Below, piece after piece: positions 36,206-47,240 of a stretch of 64,000 nucleotides of DNA. How positions within the stretch are numbered: position 1 is the first letter of the stretch; the number at the start of each line of letters is the position of its first letter. Location of the stretch: positions 1 through 64,000 of the forward strand of contig JAJOHG010000125.1 of the NCBI GenBank assembly GCA_021029095.1, in the 5' to 3' direction. The stretch comes from Phellopilus nigrolimitatus (taxonomy: Eukaryota > Basidiomycota > Agaricomycetes > Hymenochaetales > Hymenochaetaceae). The notes beneath the pieces are model-generated. The model ran no database searches. It worked only from the letters and a program-made list of their open reading frames with translations, and was not told where the DNA came from. The position numbers were made by a program, and so were the translations under genes.

Positions 36206-37872
36206 TCAACGAAAGGTCGGCTTCGGGATGTTGACGGACTCGATTCCGTCTGCGTACTGGCGAAGGTAGACAGCCATTGTTTTATCTGAAACATATGTTC
36301 GTTGATCAGCTTACTTGTATGACATTGCGACAGTAAAAGGGAGAGGAGGATAAATTCACAGATACTAATGGTCTCACGAAGCGAGGTCTCCATATACTTG
36401 GGCATATCCTGAGCAACATTACTGTCAGTGAAAGAGTCAGGGAGAATTATGTTCACTCACGGCGAACTTCGCACTGCCCTCAAGCCATGTCTTGATCTCC
36501 AGCGCATCATTATGCGCATGCGTCCATAGCATGCCTATAAATTTTATATTGTCGTTGAAAAGCTGAAGGCTTTCATCGCCGAGCCGTTCGAGATTCACGC
36601 GTGTCTCCTCGATGTCGCTAATCGACTTCCTCAAGGCCTCGATACGCGCTCGTGTGAAGCTGATTTCCTTATTTTTGGCTGAAAGAAGCCAGAGAGGGGT
36701 GTCAGAGTAAGAAGGAACGACGTGTAAGCGAAGAGAGGACTGACAATCGATGCGAATGGCGCACTCGATAAAGAAGGCGATGGATATGCCTGCAAAGATC
36801 AGACCGCAGATCTAATCTACTTATCAGGCACATTCGGATGAAGGACGTAACCCGAGGGTCGACTTACAAGGCCAACCGGACCCAATACCAAAACCGCGAG
36901 GACAGTCACAGGCAATACGCCAACAACGATAAGAGTTAACTTGGTGAGTTCATTGTTGAGATTAGAAAGCTCCTCTTTCAACTTCTTCAAGACCTCATCC
37001 AAGCCTTTGAGCTCTTTGATGTCCGCGGCTTCCTTTTCGGAGGCCCAGCCACTGAAAGAACCAACAAATGTATTAAATTGAGATTTGAGTGTGTCGAAAC
37101 TTTTCATGATGCCATCAGAGTCTTTGGAGAAGGTGTCGGCGTTCTTCCGGCATTGAGGGTGTCAGATAAAGCACTGGGTAGAAACTAATTTATCATATGA
37201 AGGAGCAGACCTTAATGAATTCCGTGATTATGGCCAATCTCTTCTCCTTAGAGATAGATTTATCGTTGCAAAAAGGAATGACAACCGTGTCAAACTCTTA
37301 CGATTTCCTGCATCAGCACACTCAAGGTGACATGATATAGAAGTCTGAATCGGACTTACCCTTCCCATAGACAGACATCTTGACAGCGAAATCCTTGCTT
37401 ATGTGCACAGTACGGAGATAATCCTGCAAGGGGTGGGAATAATCAGAGAACAAAGCCGCACCATGACCGAATGAAGTGAATGACATACTTGATGCAAAAG
37501 TTCAAATCTCGGGACGAAGGGTCCCTCTTTCGGTGGAATATTCTTCGCATCAATCTTCGCCAGCTCTACTGTAAGCTTGGTGAACATGGTTTCGATAGCT
37601 TTGCATGCGGCCGACGCTTTGGTAGCAGTGTTTTTAAGGTGCTCAGCCGCTTCCGGAGATGTCATCGTCTTGGCCACGCCGAGGGTAAAGGCAGCTTTCT
37701 GCTCATCCGTCAAAACCGGCATCTCGTAAGGATTGGAGGCAAGAACATCAATTTCATACTGGGGAAGCTGGTCAATAGCGTTGAGGACGTCCTGAGGTTT
37801 GGGGTTGGATCCGAGACTCTGCTCGAAGCGTGCAACGACAGACTCGTACGAGGGAGGACCATCAGAGGACAT
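36206..37872 (-). CDS. alpha-pore-forming-type helical hairpin protein, copy 1
   Basis: About ten exons. Exon 1 is 37872-37489 (start MSSDGPPSYESVV), exon 2 is 37423-37360, and the last exon ends at 36206 after a YADGI-containing tail. The predicted protein is nearly all helical: an N-terminal helical part (about 1-150), a long amphipathic region containing SFSGWASEKEAAD, two adjacent hydrophobic segments (LTLIVVGVLPVTVLAVLVLG and ICGLIFAGISIAFFIE, in consecutive exons, 36980-36740), then another long coiled coil and a short tail. A central membrane hairpin between long helices is the design of ClyA/Hbl/Cry6-type pore formers; that assignment rests on architecture, not on a family signature. 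A TATA box (TATATAAG, about 37960) lies about 90 bp upstream. No frame breaks were seen. It is encoded opposite the ABC relic. It may instead be a non-toxic membrane-remodelling protein. Confidence 0.6.
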
Positions 37873-37899
37873 GTTGTTGACTGAGCTGAGCGTGCAGCA

Positions 37900-38895
37900 G
37901 CAAGTGTGGGGCACTGAGGCGAAGAGCGGATAGAGAAGAGGGAGACGAGGGCGATATACTTATATAGCAGAACAAGCAAAGCAAAGCTTGAGGAGCAAGA
38001 AGATCCAGCAGTGATTAGTGTATAATTCTAGTAGTGTGTGCTATTGACGTATCGACAAGGCGCGAACAGCGGCGTGAAGTCGCCATATTTGTTTTCTGAA
38101 AAGCATGACGAAGACGTCTATTCATGCTATCTGGTCTTGACGAATGTCTACTCCTTGTTTCCCTATCGATCAAGAACACGAGCCAGGTGGCCAGCTGTTG
38201 ACGCTCATCTCCACGATACTCAAGGGGTTACCCCTGAACTGTAGACTTCAAAGTTCAAGGGCTGCCTCGATGAACTAGCAATGGGGTCTCCTGGAACAAA
38301 AATTAGGGAAGCCAGCTACAGAATGAGGCCTGTGGACAACACGAGTTACGCTACTGGTGCTCAGAGGTCCATCACTCACGATAATACGTTTGACGCCTCA
38401 CGGAGAAGTCCGATTGAGCCATACGACGGTTTAGTAGAACCATCCTCGCGTCAGATGGACTCGACCGTCTTCTTGCCCCACTGAACGAACAAAATAGACT
38501 GGTGAGAATAAGTATATTCTGAAATAAAATAGAAAGTCGTGTCAGCACATGTACTATGCATAGTGTCGCAAACGCCAATCATTTTTCTACTCTTACAAAT
38601 AGAAGAGGATGAGTGGAGGAGATCATCATATAAAAATGCGCTATACATGTGGGCGATGGTTGACGCAGGGCGAAAAGACATGGGCTACGACCGGCTTGGA
38701 TATCGACATCAGAGTATGCCTGGAAACAAATAAAAGAAGGACGAGATGGCCCTACTTACCACCGCAAAGAAAACAAGCGGCCTTCTCAACGCGCCTACAA
38801 AGCAAGCCCCAAATTCCAGAGCCCAATCCTATCCCTCTTTTGTTCCCATCACATAGTCACACATTCCTTCTCCTCGAGCGTTGTCCCCTGTATGC
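37900..38895. repeat. duplicated flank, copy 1 (paralogous to 45100-46350)
   Basis: The upstream region of hairpin-protein copy 1 and about 0.8 kb beyond match 45100-46350. Examples are the GAATGAGGCCTGTGGAC stretch (38321 and 45757), the agaagaggatgagtggagga block (38601 and 46039) and tcacattccttctcctcgag-like sequence at 38859 and 46320. The match ends a few dozen bases inside the 3' end of the SKT5/CHS4 relic that is longer in the second copy. Confidence 0.75.
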
Positions 38896-39700
38896 ATATT
38901 TCGTTCATGCTTTTTCCCGATGTACTGGCAATGTGCATTGCTTCGTTCCGGCGTCACAACTCCCACTCTTCACTTTGTTCTCACTGCGTGCCTTTAAGCG
39001 CTCACTTGGTCTAGGTCCGTCGACATCTACGCCGCGTTCATCACTTTCAGCTCTCATCTCGAAAGTGCAGCGTCCAGTTCACTCTTGATTTTGCTCAATT
39101 GGATATGTAAGAGCGATCGGTTCGTACACGTAGTGTGGCGACAGAAATCGGAGTAATGGAGTAGGTGATGAGTCGGTGGTGCTACACTGGGAGATGAGCG
39201 CAGATTGAGTCCCGTAAAGAACTCAAAATTCAGCCGAACGAATGAGTTCAAAGTCGAAACTGCGCCTGATGTGTGATAGCAGGGCTAGAAGATGCTTATA
39301 GAGTAAGAAACAGGAACTAACACGCACACATTCCGCGTCATTTTCACGCCAACCAGCACATTCACTGATTCGTCCTACTTCACAAAGCGCACACGACCAT
39401 TGCCTTCGTTTGGGTCGTGAGTTTCTGATTGCAGATTTTGCGCGACATCCAGACATGAATCCAGCACTCAGATATGTATAATAAAATCTGAGAAGACACG
39501 GCTTACTTCGCCTCGAAATTTTGCCGGCCCTACTTGACCTGCTCCGCAACATGATGACCGAGTACGGCTCAACAGCAGGTTCTGCTCGAGCAGTGTGTCG
39601 TACATCGTGACGACATGCGTGTGGATCGTCAAGTCCGACGAGAGCTCTGCAATCGCAAGAAAGGGGAGTCAGTCTCAGCAGAGAAAAAATAGAAAAAGCA
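38890..39700 (-). repeat. dispersed repeat, copy 2 (inverted), carrying an RPN6 exon
   Basis: The reverse complement of the 11290-12135 repeat. On the minus strand the RPN6 exon starts near 39650 with YDTLLEQNLL and continues VEPYSV with a small deletion that breaks the frame. The flanking intron-like sequence and the block before it (TCCATTACTCCGATTTC at about 39155) also match copy 1. It is a diverged, dead gene fragment. Confidence 0.7.
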
Positions 39701-39739
39701 GACCGCCTCTGACGATCTCTGCGTGAACCCGAAAAGTAA

Positions 39740-39953
39740 ATTAGAGAATACAATTGCATAATAGAAATAATTCTGCTCTTATCTTGTGGTTATCTCCCTG
39801 TAGAGCTATGGTTCTGGGACGCCTTTTCCAGTACTTGCGCAGCAGAACGGTACAAGACCAGATCGCGGCTGATGATGCCGTCAGGTGGGTTTTCGACGAC
39901 CCAAAGATCTGATCAAGGATCTTGGGAGGAACTTCAGCAATATTATGGTTCAT
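39740..39953 (-). pseudogene. F-box protein 5' relic
   Basis: Starts MNHNIAEVPPKILDQIFGSS, an F-box-type helix start (Pro-x-x-Ile-Leu-x-x-Ile-Phe), and runs about 70 codons with YWKRRPRTIALQ. It is paralogous to 50400-50574, where the reading is MNHNIAHVPPEILDQIFEVV. The rest of the gene is absent. Confidence 0.55.
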
Positions 39954-40565
39954 GATACTTCCTAGAACTGTCAGAGACACATGATAGCGGACAAAAGCTG
40001 GACTTGCCTGATAGAACTCTAAATGACGAGAGACGAAGCTCCCTCCAGCAAAAGTGAGGCTGAATTTGTGAACTGAGGTCACGCGTCTCGTTTCAAGTTA
40101 TTGTAATTTCTCACGCTGCCTAATTGACTTTTACATCGAGTCACGGCAGGTCAAATACATTGGCAGAGGCCTTTTGAATACGTGCAAACGGTCTAACGAC
40201 AATTGGGAGAATTTGCCACATAGGCATTGACGCGTATTTGTCCGCGCATATCTCAGGTACGTGACAGTAAGAAGTATGCAGCGTTCCCGAATCAAGTAAT
40301 CTATTTCTTCGATTTGTCTTGCTTCCATCAGGAAAAACCTCCCCTGTCAAATACTGTCAAATACAGTTAGATATGCTTCAATTTCTTCAATTTGGCTCAG
40401 AATCTCTGAATTTCACTATCTGAACAGCTTTGAAGGATTTGAAGGATTTGAAACTGGTACCCCAACAATCCTTCAAATCCTTCAAACCCTTCAAAACCGT
40501 CAAATCCTTCAATTTCGCTATGGTATTGTTATGCAAATCAATTATTGCTTATGAAAAACAATCGC

Positions 40566-40635
40566 ATGACACCGAATCGAACTCACGAAAGACCTAAACC
40601 AGAAGTACCGTTCATAACCATTACACTATAAATCC
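40566..40635 (-). other. tRNA-like (box A/box B) sequence
   Basis: On the minus strand a TATAGTGTAATGGTTAT start (box A-like) is followed about 40 nt later by GAGTTCGATTC (box B-like). The spacing recalls a glutamine tRNA. The 3' acceptor arm does not pair with the 5' arm and the anticodon stem is poor, so it is a tRNA pseudogene or a SINE head inside the TIR element. Confidence 0.35.
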
Positions 40636-40839
40636 TTTTCTTTACTTCAAAAATGTAATACTATCATCGCTGCTCCCTGTAGCATCTAAATCAATATTTA
40701 TTCAAGTCCAACCTAACCGGCCCTAAACGTTATCGAGCCGGCCCTACATGAAATTCAACTTGCCACGTCAAAGCAAGAAAAATTACTCCGTCTCTTTCTC
40801 TCTCGACATCACTACTGGCAGTCATCGACAACGACCACA

Positions 40840-41640
40840 CAATCATATCAACGTCATCCACGCCCGAGTTCTACGTCGCGATCATGAGCTTTGTCGACAA
40901 CGATTGCCTCGAGCCCAGTGCTCCATCCTGCTGCACCGCAAGACGCAGATGATCGTCGACGTGCTGCAGGACGACACGGACCCCATGGTTAGCGTGATGA
41001 AGTTCGACAAGGTGCCCACGGAGAGCAACGCGGATGTCGAAGGCCTCGACCAGCAGATCCAGGAGATGAAGGTGCGCGGCGCGTCGCCCTTGTGTGCGCC
41101 GCAGAATGCTGCTCACGCCTTTTTTGCAGGAAGCGGTCGAGCTCCCGCTCACAAACACCGAGCTGTATGAGGAGATGGGCATCCGGCCGCCCAAGGGCGC
41201 CATCCTATATGGCGTGCCGGGGACGGGCAAGACACTCCTCGCGAAGGCCGTCGCGAACCAGATGTCTGCGACGTTCCTGCGTGTTGTCGGTTCCGAACTC
41301 ATTCAAAAGTACCTTGGCGACAGGCCGAAGCTGGTGCGGGAGCTGTTCCGCGTGGCCGAGGAGTACGCACTGAACATCGTGTTCATCGACGAGATTGACT
41401 CTATTGCACGAAACGGTGAGAATATTGCTCGCAGTTGTCTGCATGCGTGCTATTGTATGCTGAAGCAGCTTGTGCAGTTACGAGTCAACTTCTAGTGGCG
41501 AGCGTGAGATCCAGCGCACCATGCTCGAGCTGCTGAATCGACTGGACGGTTTCGACACGCATGGCGACGTCAAAGTCATCATGGCCACGAACCGGATCGA
41601 GTCGCTCGACCCCGCGCTCTCTCGTTTCGGTCGCATGCTA
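40840..41640 (+). pseudogene. captured segment of 26S proteasome ATPase RPT2 (PSMC1)
   Basis: Reads TPEFYVAIMSFVDNDCLEPS, then after a 1-nt shift at about 40918 SILLHRKTQMIVDVLQDDTD and DPMVSVMKF. After an intron (GT-AG, about 41071-41130) come [20 protein letters not shown], the Walker A loop [32 protein letters not shown], Walker [13 protein letters not shown] and, in the next exon, [20 protein letters not shown] and [16 protein letters not shown]. It ends where Rpt2 should continue with the arginine-finger helix. Retained introns show DNA-level capture. The start and the C-terminal third are missing, so it is not a working proteasome subunit. Confidence 0.85.
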
Positions 41641-42078
41641 CACGCCTCCTACGCTGTGCTCACGGTCGTGCTTTCGGTGGACACCAGCACACTGCATCCT
41701 ACCTCACCCGGGCTCAAGAAACCCCTTTCTGGAACCCCATCTATGTGCATTTCTCTTATGTAGCCTGACGGGTTTTTTAGATGTAGTTACTCTTGTATTG
41801 TACAGTTCATTTCCTAATATTATATGCTTTACTATTATATGTGCTCCCCTGAGACGTGTCAAATGACCTTCAGATTGCTTCAGAATCGCTCAAAAAACTA
41901 TCTTCAGAAGCGTTCAGATCCTTCAAATCCTTCAATTCCACGTGTCTTCAAAAGCTCTGTGAGTAGATCTGACGTTTTTCAGATCCGTCAAATCTTTCAG
42001 AAAACTGAACGGAATTGAAGCAAATTGACGGAATTGAAGGCTATCTGAGCCAATCTGACAGGGTAGGTTTTTCCTGAT

Positions 42079-43370
42079 GCATTGGACCCAGACGCTCATT
42101 ACGCGCGGCACCCGCACGACGCTCAACGAGGATGATGTGTGAAATCTCAGCATCACTATGCGGGTGCGCCCCGTCTTCTGCGCGTTCGCCGATCTCAAGC
42201 AGTCGTCGTTGATGTGGAAAATATGGGCCGCCAATTCACTCGATATCATGTACGTTTGGGGCCTAGATTATTCGGATATACATTCTGAATATATTTTGAT
42301 ACAGTCTCGACTTTGTCCTGACCTTCGTCTCCGTTCTTTTCAACTACTCTGGGCTGTTCCTCCCCAAGTGTGTTTTGCCTTCTCCTTCGTTTCTTTTGTC
42401 ATTTGCCTAGCAACTCAACTCGTTTTAGATGCATTATCAACGCGATCGACACTGACTCCCCTGCTGCGCACATGCGGGCGTACCTTTTCGCCGCGCTCAT
42501 GTTCGGCGCACATGTGCTTAAGGCTGAAGCCAACGTGCAACATCTCTGGTTCGGGCGCCGCGCTGCCGTACGAATCCGCTCACAGCTCATGAGTGCGATC
42601 TACGATAAGGCGCTCAAGCGCAGCGATTTCTCCGGCGTTGTGAAGATGGATGCAAAGGATGCGAAGGTTGATGGAGAGGAAGGGAATAAAATCAAGGTCA
42701 GGAATCGCGACAAGAAGGCGGAGAAGAAGGAAAAGGATAGGAAGGAGAAGGCGGATGATCCGAAAGCAGTGGGCAAGATCGTCAATTTGATGGCGTTGGT
42801 GACGCGAATCGAGTACGGTCATTTCTCATTCTTTGGCGCCATTCTTTCTCATTTGCGATTCTTTATGAACATTTCCATGCTCGTCTCCGGAACGTATTTC
42901 ATCTACGGTGCTCCTTTCGGTAAATCCATTTGTCTATCCTTTTGGTTTCGTTTCTAAGCTCCTTGCAGAAATCGTCGTCGCGTGTACATTTCTTTACTAG
43001 CTGCTCGGCTGGTCCGCCTTTGCTGGCTTCTTGGTGCTCTTCGCCGGATCGCTTCTTAACAGCGCGAAGCGCGCAATTCGCATCCAGAAAGGCGTCCTCG
43101 CCGCGCGCGACAAACGCATGGGCATGCTCAACGAGCTTATCGGCGCTGTACGTACGCTCTGTTCTCTATCTTGTGATCATTTGCTTCAGCTCTCAATGGA
43201 ACTCACAGATAAATATTTTGTAGGTCAAATTCACCAAGGTCTTCGCGTGGGATGACCGCTGGATTGCGCGTGCGCTCGACATGAAATGTGACGTTTGCTC
43301 TGACTACTGTACACAAAATATTATGCTAGTCTCTTTTCTCGTTGCGTTCGCGAATTCTTTAAATCTAGTT
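42079..43370 (+). pseudogene. ABCC transporter 5' relic, copy B
   Basis: Begins inside the gene at the LITRGTRTTLNEDD-coding segment, directly after the TIR element. It continues through NSLDI(intron)LDFVLTF, AIDTDSPAAHMRAYLFAALM, VQHLWFGRRAAVRIRSQLMS, a Lys/Glu-rich linker, KIVNLM, YFIYGAPF, LLGWSAFAGFLVLFAG and IRIQKGVLAARDKRMGMLNE. An in-frame TAG lies in the 'CTTTACTAGCTGCTC' stretch (about 42993), where copies A and C have sense codons. It ends at the same breakpoint as copies A and C. Nucleotide-binding domains are absent. Confidence 0.8.
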
Positions 43371-43374
43371 TACG

Positions 43375-45028
43375 AGAGGAACATCGACTGACGCGATGCC
43401 GTCTGCATACTGGAAAAGGTATACAGCCATTGCCTGGTCTGAAAAATGTGTTCGTTGATCAGCTTTCTTGCTCGACATTGTCATAGTGAGAGGCAAAACT
43501 GACAGATTCTGATAGCCTTATCGAGTGACTTCATCATATAATCAGGCCTATCCTGAGCAACAGAACTGTTAGCACTTGTTTCGAAAGAATCGTGATGAAT
43601 TATGTTCACTCACAGCATCCTTCGCACCGCCCTCAAGCCATGTCTTGATTTTCAGCGCATCAGTATGCGCAGATTGCCAGAGCAAGGCCATGACAGTGAT
43701 GTTTTGATTGAAAAGGGTAAGGTTTTTTGTGCCGAGCAGTTCGAGCTTCTCGCGTGTCGCCTTAACGTCGTTGATCTCTCGGACCAAGGCATCGATACGC
43801 TCTTGCTTGGCCTTGGCATCGTCCTTTTTGGCTAAGAGTAGTCAAAGAGAGGTGTCAGAGTAAAGAGTTGCCGGGGAAGAGAGGACTGACATCTGATGGC
43901 AATGGCAAGGCCGATCACGGAGACGGTGGCTATACCTGCCAAGGCTAGACCGCCGATCTAATCTGGTTATCAGACACATTCAGATGAAGGCTGTAGGTCA
44001 GCTTACAATGACAAACACTGCGAAAGGACCTGAAATTGCAGCCGCAATGGCAGTCGCAGGCAATGAGGCAGCAGCGACCGCACCAACCGCAATGAGGGCG
44101 ATTTCAAGCTTAGAAATATCTTCATTCAGTTCTTCCAAATCCTTACGCACTTGCTCGAGCTCTTTGGTATCCCTTTCTTCCTTATTGCTGGCCCAGCCGC
44201 TGAAAGAACCTATGAACTCAGAAAATTTATCCTTGAGTCCATTGAAACTATTCATAATTGCATCAGAGTCTTTGGAAAAGGTTTCTGCGTCCTGCCAGAA
44301 TTGAGGACGTCAGGTGAAGCACCGGGTAAAAAATAGAAGATCGCATAAAAACATGCCTTAATGAACTCCGTTATTTTGGCCACCCTCTGCGTCGTAGTGA
44401 GAGAGCCATCGTTGCAAAAAGGAACGATAATCGTGTCAAAGCCTTACGATTTTGTGCATCAGCACATTCAATGTGACATGATAGAAGCCTCAATCGGACT
44501 TACGCTGACCATAGACAGCGATCTTGACAGCGAGATCTCTGCTTAAGTGCACAGTCCGGCGATACTCCTGCAAGGGGTGGGAAGTCATCGGAAAACTCAT
44601 TTTCAAAAGCTGCAGAGCGACAGAATAAAAATGAGCGACATACTTGACTCAAAAGTTCAAATCTGGGGACGAAGGCGTCTTTTTTTTCTGACATATTCTT
44701 CGCGTCGATCTTCGCCAGTTCTTTCAAAAGGACGTTGAACATGGTTTCAATAGCATTGCATGCGGCCGATGCGTTGGCAGCAGCATATTTAAGGTGCTGA
44801 GCCGCTTCCGGAGACGAAATTGTCTTCGCCACGCCGAGGGTGAAGGCAACTTTTTGGTCATCCGTCATAGCCGGAATACCGTGAGCATTGGAGGCAAGAA
44901 TATCGATTTCATACTGAGGAAGCTGTTCAATGACGTCGAGGACCTCCTGAGGTTTGGGGTTGGTTCCGAGACACTGCTCGAAGCGTGCAACGACAGACTC
45001 GTATGAGGGAGGAACATCAAAGGACATG
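43375..45028 (-). CDS. alpha-pore-forming-type helical hairpin protein, copy 2
   Basis: The same exon plan as copy 1: the first exon starts MSFDVPPSYESVV (45028) and holds AKTISSPEAAQHLKYAAANA; the last exon ends at 43375 in a YADGI-containing tail. The central exons contain SFSGWASNKEERD, a hydrophobic run ALIAVGAVAAASLPATAIAA, and a second hydrophobic helix near 43900-43960. A coiled coil with LELLGTKNLTLFNQNIT follows. TATA (TATATAAG) occurs at about 45110, as in copy 1. No stop or shift was noted. Spacing from the ABC copy B breakpoint is the same as in unit 1, so the pair moved together. The function is inferred only from architecture. Confidence 0.6.
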
Positions 45029-45099
45029 TTGTTGACTGAACGTGCAGCAGCAAGTATGGGGTGCTGAGATGAGGAGCGGAATAGAGAAGAGGGAGATGA

Positions 45100-46350
45100 G
45101 GGCGTTATACTTATATAGCAGAACAAGCAAAGAAAAGCTTGAGGAGAAAGAAGATCCAGACGAGCCGAAAGTGACGTGCATGAGCGCTCTCAGGACATTT
45201 ACACGCACTGTTTTTCCTAGTTTTTCCATGCAATCCAGTACAGACATTCGGGATTCCAGGTTTTGTTCAGGAATCCGAAGATGCTTTAAAATGAAACATC
45301 TACGCACCATGACCCGGATTAAATCGAGAAACGTTGACGTGAGTTTCTCGAAGAATGCACCACCCACCCCAGGTCACTCCTCGATATCCTCCACAATGCC
45401 CAATGATCACAACATAGCGACTCGTCTACGAGTCGTGACAGTGATTAGCATATAATCCAAGCAGTGCTATGAACGTACGGACAAGGCACCGACACCGGCG
45501 CGAAGTCGAAATCTTCGTTTTCTGAAAAGCATGTCTAAAACGTCCATTAACGCTATCGGGCATTGACGGATGTGTACTCCTTGATTCCCTATCTCTCAAG
45601 AACACAATCCAGGTGACCAGCCGTTGACGTACTGGCATTCATTTCCGCGCGATACTCAAGACGTCACCCCTGAACTGTAGACTTCAAAGTTCAAGGGCTG
45701 CCTCGATGGACTAGCAATGACGTCTCCTGGAACACGAATTAGCAAAACCAGCTGCAGAATGAGGCCTGTGGACTCGAGACTCGCGCTTCTCGCGCCGAGA
45801 GGTCCAACACGCACGATAATAGGTTTGACTCCTCATGGAGAAGTCAGATTGAGCCATCCGGCGGTTCAGAAGGACCATCCTCGCGTCAAAGGGGCTCGAC
45901 CGTCTTCTTTCCCCGCCTAACGAACGAAATAAACTGGTGGAAATAAGTATATTCTGCAATAAAATAGTAAATCGTGTCAGCACATTTACTATACATGATG
46001 GCGCGAACGCCAATTATTTTGGTTCAGCTCTTACAAATAGAAGAGGATGAGTGGAGGAAAGTATCGAATAAAGTGCGCTATACATGTGAGCGATGGTTGA
46101 TGCAAGACAAAAAAACATGGTGGTATGACCGGAATGGATATCGTCAACAGAGTAGGCCTCGAAACCCAAGAGAAGGCGAAATAAAAGAGAAATAAAAGAA
46201 GGACGAGAGGGCCCTACGCACCACCGCAAATAAAACAAGCGCCCTTATCAACACGCCTCCAAAGCAAGTCCCAAGTTCCGTGGCCCAATCCCTTCCCGCT
46301 TTTGTGCCTATCACATAATCACGCATTCCTTCTCCTCGAGTTTCGACCCC
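45100..46350. repeat. duplicated flank, copy 2 (paralogous to 37900-38895)
   Basis: Carries the same blocks as the first copy in the same order, with an extra stretch of about 300 bp (45150-45440) after the TATA region. It ends inside the SKT5/CHS4 relic, which continues to the right here. Confidence 0.7.
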
Positions 46351-47240
46351 TGGATGCCCATCTCCGTAAACGTGTTGTACCCCACGCCGCCGCGACCGCG
46401 GCCGGCGAGCGGTGGCGGCGTCTGCTCGCGTGTCTGTGCGCCAGAAGGTGGGCCGGGCGAGGCTCCCCGAGGCGACGCTGCGGGCCCAGCATCCACCATC
46501 CACCAGCGAGTAGCGCGCGCGCTCAGAGAAGCGCGTGCGAGGCGTGCCTGGAGATGACGGTGGCGGAAGTGTTGCCGCGTGCACCTGTTGCTGCTGCTGC
46601 TGATCCGGGTAGGACTGGCGCTTCGCCTGCATGGGTGCGGGAGTCGGCGCGGAAACTGGCGGGGGTGGCCCATGCGCCAGCGCTGGTCGGCGCGGAAGCG
46701 CGAGTTGCGACGAACTACGTCGACGACACGCGCCGCGTCTGGGCGCGGCGAGCAATCCCTTTGCTCTCGTTCCCGTTTCCGGTCCATGTTTGGGACTGGG
46801 CTCAGATCCGCAGGCCGGTCTTGCTCGGGGATTGCACGCGGACTGGGGTGGGCGCGGGAGTAGGCGTCTGAGCGCTGCCGCGCGAGCGTGCGTTTCCGGA
46901 CGAGCGTACGCTCCGTGAGCGTGTCGTGCTCTCCGCGGGAGAGCGCAGAGCCCGTGGGCTGCGCGAGCACAGAGAGGCGGTCGCGCGCGTCTGTGTTACC
47001 CTGTGCAGCGGCCTGGGAGGAGATAAGTTCAGGTTAGAATACCGAATTTCGTATTTGATAGAGTCAGATGGCGCGCTTACCTTCTCGTACCACTTGAGCG
47101 CGTGCTGCACGTCCTGCGGCGTGCCGACGCCGACCTCCCAGTAGTAGCCCGCCGCGAACTGCGCACTCGGGAGGCTAGCGCGGGCGCCACGTTCCGCAAA
47201 GGCGAACGCGAGCGCCGCCCGGATCGACATTATATATGGA
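46311..47240 (-). pseudogene. SKT5/CHS4-type chitin synthase activator, 3' half
   Basis: Two exons on the minus strand. The first (to about 47081) has a Sel1-like repeat SAQFAAGYYWEVGVGTPQDV then QHALKWYEK; an intron follows. The second, long exon reads SVLAQPTGSALSRGEHDTLT, ERTLVRKRTLARQRSDAYSR, a Pro/Arg-rich region, and ends SKLEEKECVIM. CVIM is a CaaX farnesylation box, as in yeast Chs4/Skt5, which brings chitin synthase III to the membrane. The upstream Sel1 repeats are missing: the gene is cut at about 47240 by the start of ABC copy C. The reading frame kept is intact to the stop, but the protein would lack most of its repeat domain. Confidence 0.8.

Larger units (their letters stand above)
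40327..42078. mobile_element. TIR element carrying an RPT2 gene segment (1752 bp)
   Basis: The left end ATCAGGAAAAACCTCCCCTG and the right end (reverse complement, 42053-42078) agree at 24 of 26 positions. Both subterminal zones are filled with short TTGAAGGATTTGA/TCAAATCCTTCAA repeats (40430-40510 and 41910-42040). No transposase is present. No target duplication is found, because the left flank is F-box/repeat DNA and the right flank is ABC copy B; a later rearrangement or insertion at a junction would explain this. The superfamily is undetermined. Confidence 0.7.

Noticed and set aside
40430..40510. CRISPR-like short repeats in the TTGAAGGATTTGA zones
   Set aside because: Irregular spacing, no unique spacers, eukaryotic context; they are subterminal transposon repeats.
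46302..46918. Long plus-strand ORFs (up to 189 codons) at 46.3-46.9 kb
   Set aside because: They are antisense to the SKT5/CHS4 exon, whose CaaX ending and conserved order identify the real strand.
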